A stretch of DNA of 64,000 nt from Hymenobacter ruricola (GCF_015694525.1 NZ_JADQDM010000009.1:1-64000); one strand, 5' to 3'. Shown: positions 33,713 through 43,421, counted from the stretch's first letter. Numbers and translations: made by a program. The notes: generated from the letters alone by a model not told the origin.

Positions 33713-35947
33713 ATGAAACCACTACAGAAGCAAATCGGGACCGGCATGAACCGGGTGGACGGCCGGCTGAAAGTGACTGGCGCGGCCACCTATGCGGCCG
33801 AGTACGAGCTGCCGGGCCTCGTCTACGCCGTGTTGGTGGGCAGCACCATTGCCAAAGGCCGCCTCGCCAGCCTCGACACCAAGGCCGCCGAGCGCGCGCC
33901 CGGCGTGCTGGCCGTCGTCAGTCACCTCAACGCGCCCAAGGCCCCGGGCGCCAAGCCGGCGGGCAAAGACCCCTCGCAGCCCCAGACGGTGGGCAACCCG
34001 TTGGCCGTGTTCACCGACGACAAGATTCGCTTCAACGACCAGCCCATTGCCGTAGTGGTGGCCGACACATTGGAGCGCGCCCGCTTCGCCGCCGGCCTGG
34101 TGAAGGCGCAGTATGCCCAGGAAGCCCACCAAACCAATCTGGAAGCGAACCGGCCCCAGGCTTTTCTGCCCACTCAGGCGAAGAAAAACCCGAAGTCGCC
34201 GGTGGCCGACTACCAGCGCGGCCAGGTGGACGCCTACAAAACCGGCGCTCTGAAACTCGAAGCCGAGTACGTGATACCCACCGAGGTGCACCACCCCATG
34301 GAACTGCAGGCCATCACGGCGCACTGGGAGGCGCCCGACCGCCTCACGCTTTACGACAAAACTCAGGGCACCATGGCCACCCGCCGCGACTTTGCCAAGC
34401 AGTGGGGCCTGCCCGAGGAGAACGTGAAAGTGGTGGCCACCTTCGTGGGCGGCGCTTTCGGCAACGCCCTGCACAGCTGGCCCCACGAGTCGGCGGCCAT
34501 CATTGCGGCCAAAGTGGTGAACCGGCCGGTGAAGCTCATGCTCACCCGCGAGCAGATGTTCACGATGGTGGGCTACCGGCCGCACACCTGGCAGAAAATC
34601 GGGATGAGCGCCACGGCCGACGGCAAAATCACGGCCATCACCCACGAAGCCACGGGGCAGACTTCTACTTATGAAGAGTTTACCGAGTCGACCTTGGGCC
34701 AGACGCGCATGATGTACCAAGCGCCCAACCTCACCACGCGCTACCGTTTGGTGGCCCTCGACATCGGCTCGCCCATCTGGATGCGCGGGCCCGGCGAAGC
34801 CACCGGCGCCTTCGCCCTGGAGTCGGCGATGGACGAAATGGCCCACCTGCTGAACCTCGACCCGCTGGAATTTCGCCTGCGCAACTACACCGACCAGGAC
34901 CCCGAGCGCAACCGCCCCTGGAGCACCAAATTCCTCAAGGAATGCTACCAGGCCGGTGCCGACCGCATTGGCTGGAGCAAGCGGCAGCTCAAGCCTGGCA
35001 TGTTGCGCGACGGCGACTGGCTGGTGGGCTACGGCATGGGCGTGGGTACCTTTGGGGCGCACCGCGGCGCCTCCAAAGCCAATGCCCAACTGCTACCCAA
35101 CGGCACCGTGCTGCTGCAAAGCGCCGTCACCGACATCGGCCCCGGCACCGGCACGGCCATGACCCAGATTGCCGCCGACACCCTGGGCCTCGACCCCGCA
35201 AAAATCCGGTTTGAATGGGGCAATTCCTCATTTGCATCGGCCCCTACCCAGGGCGGCTCGGCCATTGTGAATTCCGTGGGCCCAGCCGTGCAGGAAGCCT
35301 GCCTGGCCCTCAAAGCCAAGCTGCGCGAGCTGGCCGCCGCGGGCAACGGCGCCTTTGCCGCCGCCCGCCCGGAAGACGTGGCCTTTGCCGACGGCCACCT
35401 CACGCTGAATGGCAACCCCGCCGCCCGCGCCACCTACGCCGACCTGGTGAAGCAAGCCGGCGGCACCGCCGTGGCCGTGGATTCCAAGCCCGGCCCGGAT
35501 GGGCAGAAGTACTCCATGTATTCCTTCTCGGTGCATTTTGCCGAGGTGCGCGTACACCCGCTCACGGGCGAGGTGCGGGTGAGCAAGCTGGTGAGCTGCG
35601 CCGACGCGGGCACCATCATCAACGAGAAAACCGCCGGCAACCAGATGAAGGGCGGCGCCGTGGGCGGCATCGGCATGGCCCTGATGGAGCACGCCATGAT
35701 TGACGACCGGTTCGGCCGCTACGTGACCAAGGACTTGGCCGACTACCACGTGCCGGTGCACGCCGACGCGCCCGCCGTGGAAGTCTTTTTCGTGAACCAG
35801 CCCGACCCGCACGTGAATGCGCTGGGCACCAAAGGCATCGGCGAAATTGCCACCATCGGCGTGGCCCCCGCCATTGCCAATGCCGTGTTCAACGCCACCG
35901 GCAAGCGGGTGCGCGAGCTGCCCATCACGCCCGACAAGCTAATATAA
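33713..35947 (+). CDS. paoC: aldehyde oxidoreductase molybdopterin-binding subunit, PaoC-like
   Basis: 744 residues, the catalytic subunit of a xanthine dehydrogenase family enzyme. Features are GTGMNRVDGRLKVTGAATYA at the start, GGAFGNALHSWPHE, the cofactor loop WMRGPGEATGAFALESAMDE, and the catalytic base Glu711 in GTKGIGEIATIG near the C-terminus. It lacks its own signal and should be exported with the Tat-bearing subunit. The open frame runs upstream through the inverted repeat; ATG at 33713 is the first outside it. Cofactor insertion genes are not in this window. Confidence 0.93.
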   Translation: MKPLQKQIGTGMNRVDGRLKVTGAATYAAEYELPGLVYAVLVGSTIAKGRLASLDTKAAERAPGVLAVVSHLNAPKAPGAKPAGKDPSQPQTVGNPLAVFTDDKIRFNDQPIAVVVADTLERARFAAGLVKAQYAQEAHQTNLEANRPQAFLPTQAKKNPKSPVADYQRGQVDAYKTGALKLEAEYVIPTEVHHPMELQAITAHWEAPDRLTLYDKTQGTMATRRDFAKQWGLPEENVKVVATFVGGAFGNALHSWPHESAAIIAAKVVNRPVKLMLTREQMFTMVGYRPHTWQKIGMSATADGKITAITHEATGQTSTYEEFTESTLGQTRMMYQAPNLTTRYRLVALDIGSPIWMRGPGEATGAFALESAMDEMAHLLNLDPLEFRLRNYTDQDPERNRPWSTKFLKECYQAGADRIGWSKRQLKPGMLRDGDWLVGYGMGVGTFGAHRGASKANAQLLPNGTVLLQSAVTDIGPGTGTAMTQIAADTLGLDPAKIRFEWGNSSFASAPTQGGSAIVNSVGPAVQEACLALKAKLRELAAAGNGAFAAARPEDVAFADGHLTLNGNPAARATYADLVKQAGGTAVAVDSKPGPDGQKYSMYSFSVHFAEVRVHPLTGEVRVSKLVSCADAGTIINEKTAGNQMKGGAVGGIGMALMEHAMIDDRFGRYVTKDLADYHVPVHADAPAVEVFFVNQPDPHVNALGTKGIGEIATIGVAPAIANAVFNATGKRVRELPITPDKLI

Positions 35948-36008
35948 ACCGGCACCGATAGAGCAAAAGGCTGCCCTGGCGGCTCATGCTTTGGGGTGGT
36001 GTAAAACG

Positions 36009-36042
36009 AAAAAGCCCGTTTGCAATTTGCAAACGGGCTTTT
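36009..36042. terminator. bidirectional terminator between paoC and ssrA
   Basis: A near-perfect hairpin AAAAAGCCCGTTTGC / GCAAACGGGCTTTT has A and T runs on either side. It separates the converging paoC and tmRNA transcripts. Confidence 0.88.
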
Positions 36043-36045
36043 CTG

Positions 36046-36414
36046 TGGAGATGCAGGGATTCGAACCCTGGTCCAGACAAGGAAATCAACGTGCTTTCTA
36101 CGTGCGTATCCAGACTTGAATTTTCGAAGAACCTCAGGCGTCAGTCAGGCCCTTGAGTTTCCCTTAGCTGCAGTTGGGTTTCGCCCCCGCATCACAGCTC
36201 TGCGAAGGCTATTTTCTACTTACGACGCTCCGAACTCCCAGGTGTAGAAACTTACCCGGGCGGAACGATGACGTTACCTAATTCTAAACTAGGCAGCCAT
36301 GGCGTACGAATAGTCGCCGGTTGTTTTTCGATAGATTTTTTTACAGGAGAGCTTCCATCAACTCCTGGCACGCTTACCCGCAATTTGCGCAAGCTGTCAA
36401 TTCCGGTCATCCCC
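36046..36414 (-). ncRNA. ssrA: transfer-messenger RNA (tmRNA)
   Basis: Read on the minus strand, it begins GGGGATGACCGGAATTGACA and ends in the T-arm GGTTCGAATCC and CATCTCC. The ends form a 7-bp acceptor stem (GGGGATG with CATCTCC, one G-U), and the CCA is not encoded. The tag frame (36318 to 36289) reads GDYSYAMAA then TAG, so stalled peptides receive Ala-GDYSYAMAA, a typical Bacteroidota degron ending in AA. The 369-nt length fits. It rescues stalled ribosomes with SmpB, which is not in this window. Confidence 0.95.
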
Positions 36415-36464
36415 AAATGGTAAAGAACGAGTCCCGCGGACGCATCGAAAGGCCAAGCGGGCCG

Positions 36465-36472
36465 CGAAGGTA
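36465..36472 (-). promoter_or_regulatory. possible ssrA promoter -7 box
   Basis: TACCTTCG on the minus strand is one base from the Bacteroidota -7 consensus TAnnTTTG. It would start a precursor about 45 nt upstream of the mature tmRNA 5' end, to be trimmed by RNase P. Confidence 0.35.
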
Positions 36473-36570
36473 CGCGGTGAAAGTGAAACGATGGGGGAGG
36501 AGGGAAGGTTTCCGGCGGTTTGGGTGTTTGTGAAAGAGGAAGAACGAAGGCGTCTGAATAAAAAAAGGCG

Positions 36571-36662
36571 GTCATGCAGAGCGCAGCGAAGCATCTTGCC
36601 CGCTTCGTTACAAGCAGTGAATTAGTTACGCTGGCAAGATGCTTCGCTGCGCTCTGCATGAC
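36571..36662. repeat. long inverted repeat, family C copy 1
   Basis: Perfect 30-nt arms, GTCATGCAGAGCGCAGCGAA... and its complement ...TTCGCTGCGCTCTGCATGAC, pair around a 32-nt loop. It lies between the divergent ssrA and dnaX genes. Confidence 0.93.
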
Positions 36663-36706
36663 GTTCTGAATACCCAAAACCGCTTCCAAAGCCGCCCGTT
36701 TCTGGG

Positions 36707-36714
36707 TAACTTTG
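36707..36714 (+). promoter_or_regulatory. dnaX promoter -7 box
   Basis: TAACTTTG matches the Bacteroidota -7 consensus TAnnTTTG exactly and lies 12 bp before the dnaX start codon, implying a very short leader. A clear TTTG -33 element is not evident. Confidence 0.6.
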
Positions 36715-36726
36715 TAGACAGAACTT

Positions 36727-38802
36727 ATGGATAATTTCGTCGTTTCGGCCCGCAAGTACCGCCCTTCCACGTTTCGCAGCGTGGTGGGGCAGCAGCACGT
36801 CACCACCACGCTGCAGAATGCCATCCAGAGCCAGCACCTGGCCCAGGCGTTCCTGTTTTGCGGCCCGCGTGGCGTGGGCAAAACCACCTGCGCCCGCATC
36901 CTGGCCAAAACCATCAACTGCACCAACCTCACGGCCGAAACCGAAGCCTGCGGCACCTGCGCCTCCTGCGTGGCTTTCCAGGAAAACGCCTCGTTCAACG
37001 TGCACGAGCTGGACGCGGCCTCCAATAACTCGGTCGAAGATATCCGCTCGCTGGTGGAACAGGTGCGCTACGCCCCGCAGGCCGGCAAGTACAAGATTTA
37101 CATCATTGACGAGGTGCACATGCTCTCGAACGCGGCCTTTAATGCGTTTCTAAAAACGCTGGAGGAGCCGCCGAGCTACGCCATTTTCATCCTCGCCACC
37201 ACCGAGCGCCACAAGATTATTCCCACCATCCTGTCGCGCTGCCAGATTTTCGATTTCAGCCGCATTCGGGTGGAGGACATGCGCGGGCACCTGCGCTACG
37301 TGGCCACCCAGGAAGGCATCACCGCCGAAGACGACGCCCTGCACCTGCTGGCCCAGAAAGCCGACGGCGGCCTGCGCGATGCCCTGTCGATGTTCGACCA
37401 GATGGTGACCTTCGGCGGCAACAATCTCACCTACAAAGAGGTGGTGCAAAATCTGCACATCCTCGACTACGACTATTATTTCCGCTTAGTCGACAGCCTG
37501 CTGACCGAAAACCTCTCCGCCGCGCTGCTCTTGCTCGATGAGGTGATGCAGAACGGCTTCGACCTGCACAACTTCGTGGTGGGCACCGCCGAGCACCTGC
37601 GCGGCCTGCTCGTGTGCAAAGACGCCGTGACCGTGCAACTGCTGGAAGTGTCCGAGGGCATCCGGCTGAAGTACGTGCAGCAGGCCCAGGCCGCGCCGCT
37701 GGCTTTCCTGCTCTCGGCCCTGAACCTCATCAGCCAGTGCGACCGGGAGTTCAAGCAGGCCAAAAACCAGCGCCTCCACGTCGAGCTGGCCCTGATGAAG
37801 CTGGCCTACTTAAATGGCGCCGTGCAGTTCGTCCGCGAGCTAAGCCCCGCCGGTAACGGCGAGGCTAAAAAAAAAACTAGCAGCTTAGGTAACAGCGAAG
37901 CTCCGGCTCCCGCCAGCAACAGCAGCAACGGCCATGCCCAACCGGCGCCGACAGCTGCGGTACCTACGCCGGCCGCTTCGCACGCAGCCCCCGCGGCTTA
38001 CGCCACCGAGTCGCTGGCCGCTTCTTATGCAACTGCGCCGCGCCCGGCGCCCGCGCCGGGTTCCGCCCCGCTCCCCATGCCGGCCGGTGCGCCCGTAGCC
38101 ACCGGCCCGGCCCCGGCCGACGGCCCCGAGCCGCTGCCCGTGGAAAGCGGCGTGGAGGAATTGCACGACACGCCCAGCATCGAAGACGACCCGGCCGCGC
38201 CCGTCACCGAGCGCCACCAGATGCGCGACACGCTGCCGCACGTCGAAATCGGCGTGCCCAGCTTTGAGGGCATCGAGCCCGCGCCGCGCCCCACGCCCCA
38301 GGCCGCCCTTGCCAAAATCCCCAGTCTGGCCGGCAGCAAGCTGCCCAGCCTCAAAAGCCTGAGCAGCCGCACCGCCGCTACGGCCAATGCCGCCGCGGCA
38401 TCGGCCGAGCCGCAGTCCACCAGCGGCCCGGTGGCGCCCACTGACCCCGCCGTGCTGCAGCGCGTGTGGCAGGAGCTGGCCGAGGAGCGCCGCGCCCAGG
38501 ACCGCATGAGCGAGTTTTGGGTGCTGAACCGGCCGGTGACGGCCGACGCGGAGCACAGCATCGAACTGGCCGTGGATAACCCCATTCAGGTAGACCAGTT
38601 CAACGAAATGCGGGTGGAATTCCTGGCCGAGCTGCGCCGCCGCACCGGCAACCCGCGCCTCAACGTGCAACCGGTCGTGAACACGGCCGTGCCCACCGCC
38701 CGCAAGCTGTACACGTCTTCGGACAAGTTCGAGTACTTGGCCGAGCGGTTCCCCGCCCTGCGAGAGGCCAAGCAACGGCTGGGACTTGAGGCGGAGTTTT
38801 AG
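36727..38802 (+). CDS. dnaX: DNA polymerase III subunit gamma/tau
   Basis: 691 residues. The clamp-loader AAA+ domain has Walker A GPRGVGKTT (46-54), a zinc module with Cys65, Cys75, Cys78 and Cys81 (CGTCASC), Walker B IIDEVHML (126-133) and the sensor SRC motif (LSRCQIFDF). Domain III follows to about 375. A long Ala/Pro-rich linker (375-560) precedes a C-terminal domain (about 570-691) that in tau contacts polymerase and helicase. The linker begins at a run of nine A bases (37867-37875, AAAAAAAAA), similar to sites where programmed slippage makes gamma in other bacteria. It has its own promoter. Confidence 0.95.
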   Translation: MDNFVVSARKYRPSTFRSVVGQQHVTTTLQNAIQSQHLAQAFLFCGPRGVGKTTCARILAKTINCTNLTAETEACGTCASCVAFQENASFNVHELDAASNNSVEDIRSLVEQVRYAPQAGKYKIYIIDEVHMLSNAAFNAFLKTLEEPPSYAIFILATTERHKIIPTILSRCQIFDFSRIRVEDMRGHLRYVATQEGITAEDDALHLLAQKADGGLRDALSMFDQMVTFGGNNLTYKEVVQNLHILDYDYYFRLVDSLLTENLSAALLLLDEVMQNGFDLHNFVVGTAEHLRGLLVCKDAVTVQLLEVSEGIRLKYVQQAQAAPLAFLLSALNLISQCDREFKQAKNQRLHVELALMKLAYLNGAVQFVRELSPAGNGEAKKKTSSLGNSEAPAPASNSSNGHAQPAPTAAVPTPAASHAAPAAYATESLAASYATAPRPAPAPGSAPLPMPAGAPVATGPAPADGPEPLPVESGVEELHDTPSIEDDPAAPVTERHQMRDTLPHVEIGVPSFEGIEPAPRPTPQAALAKIPSLAGSKLPSLKSLSSRTAATANAAAASAEPQSTSGPVAPTDPAVLQRVWQELAEERRAQDRMSEFWVLNRPVTADAEHSIELAVDNPIQVDQFNEMRVEFLAELRRRTGNPRLNVQPVVNTAVPTARKLYTSSDKFEYLAERFPALREAKQRLGLEAEF

Positions 38803-38804
38803 AA

Positions 38805-38880
38805 CAATGCAAAAAAGGCAATGGGCCGCGCCACCGGAGACCTGCGGGTTTCTGGTGGCGCGGCCCATTGCCTTTTATTG
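38805..38880 (+). terminator. long hairpin after dnaX, probable terminator
   Basis: A 22-nt GC-rich stem (GGCAATGGGCCGCGCCACC and its complement) is flanked by A-rich and TTTTATT sequence. It begins 3 bp after the dnaX stop, so a terminator or 3'-end stabiliser is likely. The stem has no resemblance to repeat families A to C. Confidence 0.75.
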
Positions 38881-38989
38881 CCGCAAACGTTTGGGGCGAG
38901 CCGCTTCCTCAAAGAGGAGACCAAACCCGGGATGAAACAATCTGCCAAGTTAAGACAAAATTTCGTTTTTTATTCCCCTATCAGCCAGC

Positions 38990-38997
38990 TACCTTTG
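38990..38997 (+). promoter_or_regulatory. promoter -7 box for the M16 peptidase gene
   Basis: TACCTTTG fits the TAnnTTTG consensus and is placed 36 bp before the GTG start at 39034. This supports that start over the much longer open frame that begins inside the dnaX hairpin. Confidence 0.6.
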
Positions 38998-39033
38998 TTT
39001 TTTGAATCCCCCAGCTACCCTCCTGCGCCCTTC

Positions 39034-42024
39034 GTGAAAAACAACTTTTTGCTGCTGTTTCCTGCCTTGGCAGTGTTAGGTTTTGCCACGCAGTGCCAAT
39101 CAAGCAAGTCCGTTACGACGGCCCCGGTAGCGACCGCTGCCGCGCCTGCCGCCGCGCCTGCCGCCACTCCCGCCGCCCCGAAAGAATACCGCTACGAATC
39201 GGTGCCGGGCGACCCGCTGGGGGTACGAATTTATCATTTGGATAACGGGCTGACGGTCTACCTGTCGGACTACAAAGACGCCCCGCGCATCCAGACCTAC
39301 CTGGCCGTGCGCGCCGGCTCGAAGAACGACCCCGCCACTGCCACCGGCCTCGCGCACTACCTGGAGCACATGGTGTTCAAGGGTACCTCGCAGCTGGGCA
39401 CGCAGGACTGGGCCAAGGAAAAAGTAGAGCTCGACAAGATTGAGGCGCTGTACGAAGTGTACCGCGGCCAGCGCAACGACCCCGCCGCCCGCAAGCGCAC
39501 CTACCACCAGATTGACTCGATTTCGGGCGTGGCCGCGCGCTACGCCGTGCCGAACGAGTACGACAAGGTAATGGGCGCCATCGGCGCGAAAGGCTCCAAC
39601 GCCCACACCTCGAACGAGGAGACGGTGTACCAGGAGGACATTCCCAGCAACCAGTTGGAGAAGTGGGCCGCCATTCAGGCCGAGCGCCTGCGCGAAATGG
39701 TGCCCCGCCTGTTTCACACCGAACTGGAGGCCGTGTATGAGGAAAAAAACCGCGGCCTAGATTCGGACTTCAACAAGGAGTTTGAGGCGTTGAATGCCTC
39801 GCTTTACCCCACGCACCCTTACGGTACGCAGACGACCATTGGCACGATTGAGCACCTGCAAAACCCTTCCATCACGGAGATTAAGAAGTATTTCGGCCAG
39901 TACTACGTGCCGAATAACGTGGCGCTGTGTTTGAGCGGTGACCTGGATTTTGACCAGACCATCCGGGTTATCGACAAGTACTTTGGTGCCATGCCGAGCA
40001 AGCCGGTGCCGGCCTTCAACGCGCCGGTGGAGCAGCCCATTACGGCGCCCATTACCAAGGAAGTGCTGGGGCCGCAGTCGGAGAACGTGATGCTGGGCTT
40101 CCGCCTGCCGGGCAAGGCGTCAAAAGACGGCGTACGGCTGCGCATGATGGATAAAATCCTGACCAACGGCCAGGCCGGCCTCATCGACCTTGACCTGAAC
40201 CAGCAGCAGAAGGTGCTGGAAGCCGCCTCGTTCACGGACCTGAACGACGACTACTCCACGCACGTCATCTACGGCACGCCGCGCCAGGGGCAGAAGCTGG
40301 AAGACGTGAAAGCCCTACTGCTGGGCGAGCTGGCCAAGGTGAAAGCCGGCAATTTTCCCGATTGGCTGATTCCGGCCATCATCAACAACGAGAAGCTGAC
40401 GCGCACCAAAAGCTACGAAAGCAACGAAGCCCGCGCCAGTGCCATGTACGAGGCCTTTATCGAGCGCATCGACTGGAAAGACTACCTGCAGCAGCAGGAC
40501 GATTTCGGCAAAATCACGAAGGCCGAAATCGTGAAATTCGCCAACGACAACTACGGCCAGAACTACGTGGCCGTATTCAAACGCACCGGCGTCGACCCCA
40601 ACAAGGTGAAGGTGGTGAAGCCCGCCATCACGCCCGTGCCGGCCAACCGCGACGTGGCTTCGGCCTACTACAAGCAGCTCACGGCCCTGCCCAGCACGGA
40701 CCTGCAGCCGGTGTTCGTGGACTACAAAAAGGACATTCAGGAAACCGAAATCAAGCCCGGCCTGCCGCTGTACTACACGCACAACGCCGAAAACGGCTTG
40801 TTCAGCCTGTACTACGTGTTCGACCTGGGCAAAAATCAGGACCCGCGCTGGAGCCTGGCCGCCGACTACCTGCAATACCTCGGCGCCGGCCAGTACTCGG
40901 CCGCGCAGCTGCAACAGGAATTCTATAAGCTGGGCTGCTCGTTCAGCGTGACCAGCGGCGCCGACCGCACCTTCGTAACCCTGAACGGCCTCGACAGCAA
41001 CCTGGAGCCCGCCCTGAAGTTGTTTGAACAGCTGCTGAACGCGCCCAAGCCTGATGCCGCCGCCCTGAAAAACATGGTGGCCGGCGTGCTCAAGCAGCGC
41101 CAGGACGCCAAGCTCGAAAAGCGCGTGATTCTGAATCAGGCGATGGTGAACTACGTGAAGTACGGCCCGAAAAACCCCTTCACGAACATTCTGAGCGAGA
41201 AAGAGCTGAAGGCGCTGAAGCCGGAGCAACTCACGGCGCTGATTAAGAAGCTGCCGACGTACCAGCATCGGGTGTTGTACTACGGGCCGCGTCCGCAGGA
41301 CGGCACCGTAGCCGTGCTCAAAGCCGACCATCAAACGCCCGCCAAGCTCACGCCCGCGCCTGCCGCCAAAGACTTCGCCGAGCAGCCGCTGAAGGACAAA
41401 AAGGTCTACTGGGTAGACTACAACATGGTGCAGGCCGAAATCCTGTTCCTGACCAAGGGCGATTTGTACAGCAAGGAACTGGCCCCGACGGTGGCGCTCT
41501 ACAACGAGTATTTCGGCGGCGGCATGGGCAGCATCGTGTTTCAGGATTTGCGCGAGAGCAAGGCGCTGGCCTACTCGGCTTACTCCGGCTACTCGAACGC
41601 CGACAAGCTGGGCCGCTCCAACTACAACCTGAGCTACATCGGCACGCAGAGCGACAAGCTGCCCGAGGCCATGGCCGGCATGGAAGCCCTGCTCACCGAC
41701 ATGCCCGTGGCCGACGCCAACCTGGAAATTGCCAAAAACGCCATCCGCAACAGCATCAGCACGGAGCGCATCACCAAGGGCGACATCCTGATGAGCTACG
41801 AGCGCGCCCGCCGCCTCGGCCTGGATTACGACATCCGCCGCGACGTGTACGCCAGCACCCAGAAAATGACTTTCGACGAGTTGAAGAAGTTTCAGCAGGC
41901 CAAGATTAAAGGACAAAACCAGGTTATTCTTGTTATTGGCTCGAAGGACCGGCTGAATTTCAAGGAGCTGGCCAAATACGGCCAGGTGCAGCAGCTCACG
42001 CTGAAGGAGATTTTCGGGTATTAA
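39034..42024 (+). CDS. M16 family zinc peptidase (insulinase/pitrilysin type), exported
   Basis: 996 residues. A hydrophobic N-terminus with a Cys (GFATQC, Cys21) suggests a lipoprotein. After an Ala/Pro linker comes the active M16 half with inverted zinc motif HYLEH (108-112) and the distal Glu in ELEAVYEEKNRGLDSDFNKE. The second half (about 530-960) is the inactive clamshell partner, with YFGGGMGSIVFQDLRESKAL. Substrates are likely periplasmic peptides or imported protein fragments, by family. GTG at 39034 is chosen because it gives the signal and follows a promoter. A decayed family-C repeat follows the stop. Confidence 0.9.
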   Translation: MKNNFLLLFPALAVLGFATQCQSSKSVTTAPVATAAAPAAAPAATPAAPKEYRYESVPGDPLGVRIYHLDNGLTVYLSDYKDAPRIQTYLAVRAGSKNDPATATGLAHYLEHMVFKGTSQLGTQDWAKEKVELDKIEALYEVYRGQRNDPAARKRTYHQIDSISGVAARYAVPNEYDKVMGAIGAKGSNAHTSNEETVYQEDIPSNQLEKWAAIQAERLREMVPRLFHTELEAVYEEKNRGLDSDFNKEFEALNASLYPTHPYGTQTTIGTIEHLQNPSITEIKKYFGQYYVPNNVALCLSGDLDFDQTIRVIDKYFGAMPSKPVPAFNAPVEQPITAPITKEVLGPQSENVMLGFRLPGKASKDGVRLRMMDKILTNGQAGLIDLDLNQQQKVLEAASFTDLNDDYSTHVIYGTPRQGQKLEDVKALLLGELAKVKAGNFPDWLIPAIINNEKLTRTKSYESNEARASAMYEAFIERIDWKDYLQQQDDFGKITKAEIVKFANDNYGQNYVAVFKRTGVDPNKVKVVKPAITPVPANRDVASAYYKQLTALPSTDLQPVFVDYKKDIQETEIKPGLPLYYTHNAENGLFSLYYVFDLGKNQDPRWSLAADYLQYLGAGQYSAAQLQQEFYKLGCSFSVTSGADRTFVTLNGLDSNLEPALKLFEQLLNAPKPDAAALKNMVAGVLKQRQDAKLEKRVILNQAMVNYVKYGPKNPFTNILSEKELKALKPEQLTALIKKLPTYQHRVLYYGPRPQDGTVAVLKADHQTPAKLTPAPAAKDFAEQPLKDKKVYWVDYNMVQAEILFLTKGDLYSKELAPTVALYNEYFGGGMGSIVFQDLRESKALAYSAYSGYSNADKLGRSNYNLSYIGTQSDKLPEAMAGMEALLTDMPVADANLEIAKNAIRNSISTERITKGDILMSYERARRLGLDYDIRRDVYASTQKMTFDELKKFQQAKIKGQNQVILVIGSKDRLNFKELAKYGQVQQLTLKEIFGY

Positions 42025-42051
42025 CCCACCAGTGGTTGAATGCAGGGAAGC

Positions 42052-42133
42052 ACCTTATCCTGCCTGCACTCAGCGAGATTTTTACCAACGACGCCTGACG
42101 CGATAAGGTCCTTCGCTGCGCCCAGGACGACAG
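42052..42133. repeat. decayed inverted repeat, family C copy 3
   Basis: The right side (CGATAAGGTCCTTCGCTGCG, CCCAGGACGACA) clearly resembles the right arm of the family-C copy at 56297. The left side keeps only GAAGCACCTTATC, so the palindrome has largely broken down. Confidence 0.55.
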
Positions 42134-42155
42134 ATTACTATAACACACGACCCAC

Positions 42156-43421
42156 ATGGCAGAGCAAAAAATCACCATTAAAAACGGCAAGCTGACCGTT
42201 CCGGACAAACCCACCATTCCCTTCATCGAAGGCGACGGCACGGGCCCGGACATCTGGCGCGCCTCCAAGCTGGTGTTCGACGCCGCAGTGGAAAAGGCCT
42301 ACGGCGGCAAAAAGCAGTTGGTGTGGAAAGAAGTGCTGGCCGGTGAGAAAGCCTACAAAGCCACTAACAACTGGCTCCCCAACGAAACCCTCGACGCTTT
42401 CCGCGACTACCTGGTGGGCATCAAGGGCCCGCTGACTACGCCCGTGGGCGGCGGCATCCGCTCGCTGAATGTGGCCTTGCGCCAGGAGCTCGACCTGTAT
42501 GCCTGCGTGCGCCCCGTGCGCTACTACGACGGCGTGCCATCGCCGGTGAAGCAGCCGGAGCTGACCAACATGGTCATCTTCCGCGAAAACACGGAGGACA
42601 TCTACGCCGGCATCGAGTACATGAACGGCACGCCCCAGGCCCAGAAAATGCTCGAATTCCTGCAGGACGAGATGGGCGTGAAGAAAATCCGCTTCCCCGA
42701 ATCGTCTTCGTTCGGCATCAAGCCGGTGAGCAAGGAAGGCACCGAGCGCCTCGTGCGCGCCGCCATCAAGTACGCCCTAGAAAACAAGCTGCCCAGCGTG
42801 ACGCTGGTGCACAAGGGCAACATCATGAAGTTCACCGAAGGTGCCTTCAAAACCTGGGGCTACGAGCTGGCCGAGAAGGAATTCGGCGCCAAGGTGTTTA
42901 CCTGGGCCCAGTACGATAAAATCGTGGCCAAGCAGGGCGTGCAGGTGGCCGATGCCCTGCAAAAGCAAGCCCAGGAGCAGGGCAAGCTCATCGTCAAGGA
43001 CAGCATCGCCGATGCCTTCCTGCAGCAGATTCTGCTGCGCCCCGCCGAGTACTCGGTGGTGGCCACGCTGAACCTGAACGGCGACTACATCTCCGACGCG
43101 CTGGCGGCCATCGTGGGCGGCATCGGCATCGCGCCGGGCGCCAACATCAACTACCTCACCGGCCACGCCATCTTCGAAGCCACCCACGGCACGGCCCCCA
43201 AATACGCCAACCAGGACAAGGTGAACCCCGGCTCGGTCATCCTCTCCGGCGTGATGATGCTGGAATACCTGGGCTGGAAAGAAGCCGCCGCCCTCATCAA
43301 CAAAGGCCTCGAAGCCGCCATCGCCAGCCGGCGCGTGACCTACGACTTCGAACGCCAGATGGAAGGCGCCACGCTCCTGAAAACAAGCGAATTCGGCCAG
43401 GAGATTGTGAACAATATGTAG
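42156..43421 (+). CDS. icd: NADP-type isocitrate dehydrogenase
   Basis: 421 residues, similar in length to E. coli Icd. It converts isocitrate to 2-oxoglutarate with CO2 release in the TCA cycle. Signatures are FIEGDGTGPDIW, GGGIRSLNVALRQELDLYACV with the substrate Ser/Arg residues, RENTEDIYAGIE, LVHKGNIMKFTEGAFKTWGY, LNLNGDYISDALAA and ATHGTAPKYA. The E. coli-like sequence around the nucleotide pocket suggests NADP, but this is by family only. It is a single-gene unit ended by a strong hairpin. Confidence 0.94.
   Translation: MAEQKITIKNGKLTVPDKPTIPFIEGDGTGPDIWRASKLVFDAAVEKAYGGKKQLVWKEVLAGEKAYKATNNWLPNETLDAFRDYLVGIKGPLTTPVGGGIRSLNVALRQELDLYACVRPVRYYDGVPSPVKQPELTNMVIFRENTEDIYAGIEYMNGTPQAQKMLEFLQDEMGVKKIRFPESSSFGIKPVSKEGTERLVRAAIKYALENKLPSVTLVHKGNIMKFTEGAFKTWGYELAEKEFGAKVFTWAQYDKIVAKQGVQVADALQKQAQEQGKLIVKDSIADAFLQQILLRPAEYSVVATLNLNGDYISDALAAIVGGIGIAPGANINYLTGHAIFEATHGTAPKYANQDKVNPGSVILSGVMMLEYLGWKEAAALINKGLEAAIASRRVTYDFERQMEGATLLKTSEFGQEIVNNM

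Noticed and set aside
38821..39033. Extended N-terminus of the M16 peptidase
   Set aside because: The extension is read from the dnaX hairpin and lies upstream of the promoter at 38990. GTG at 39034 gives a proper signal.
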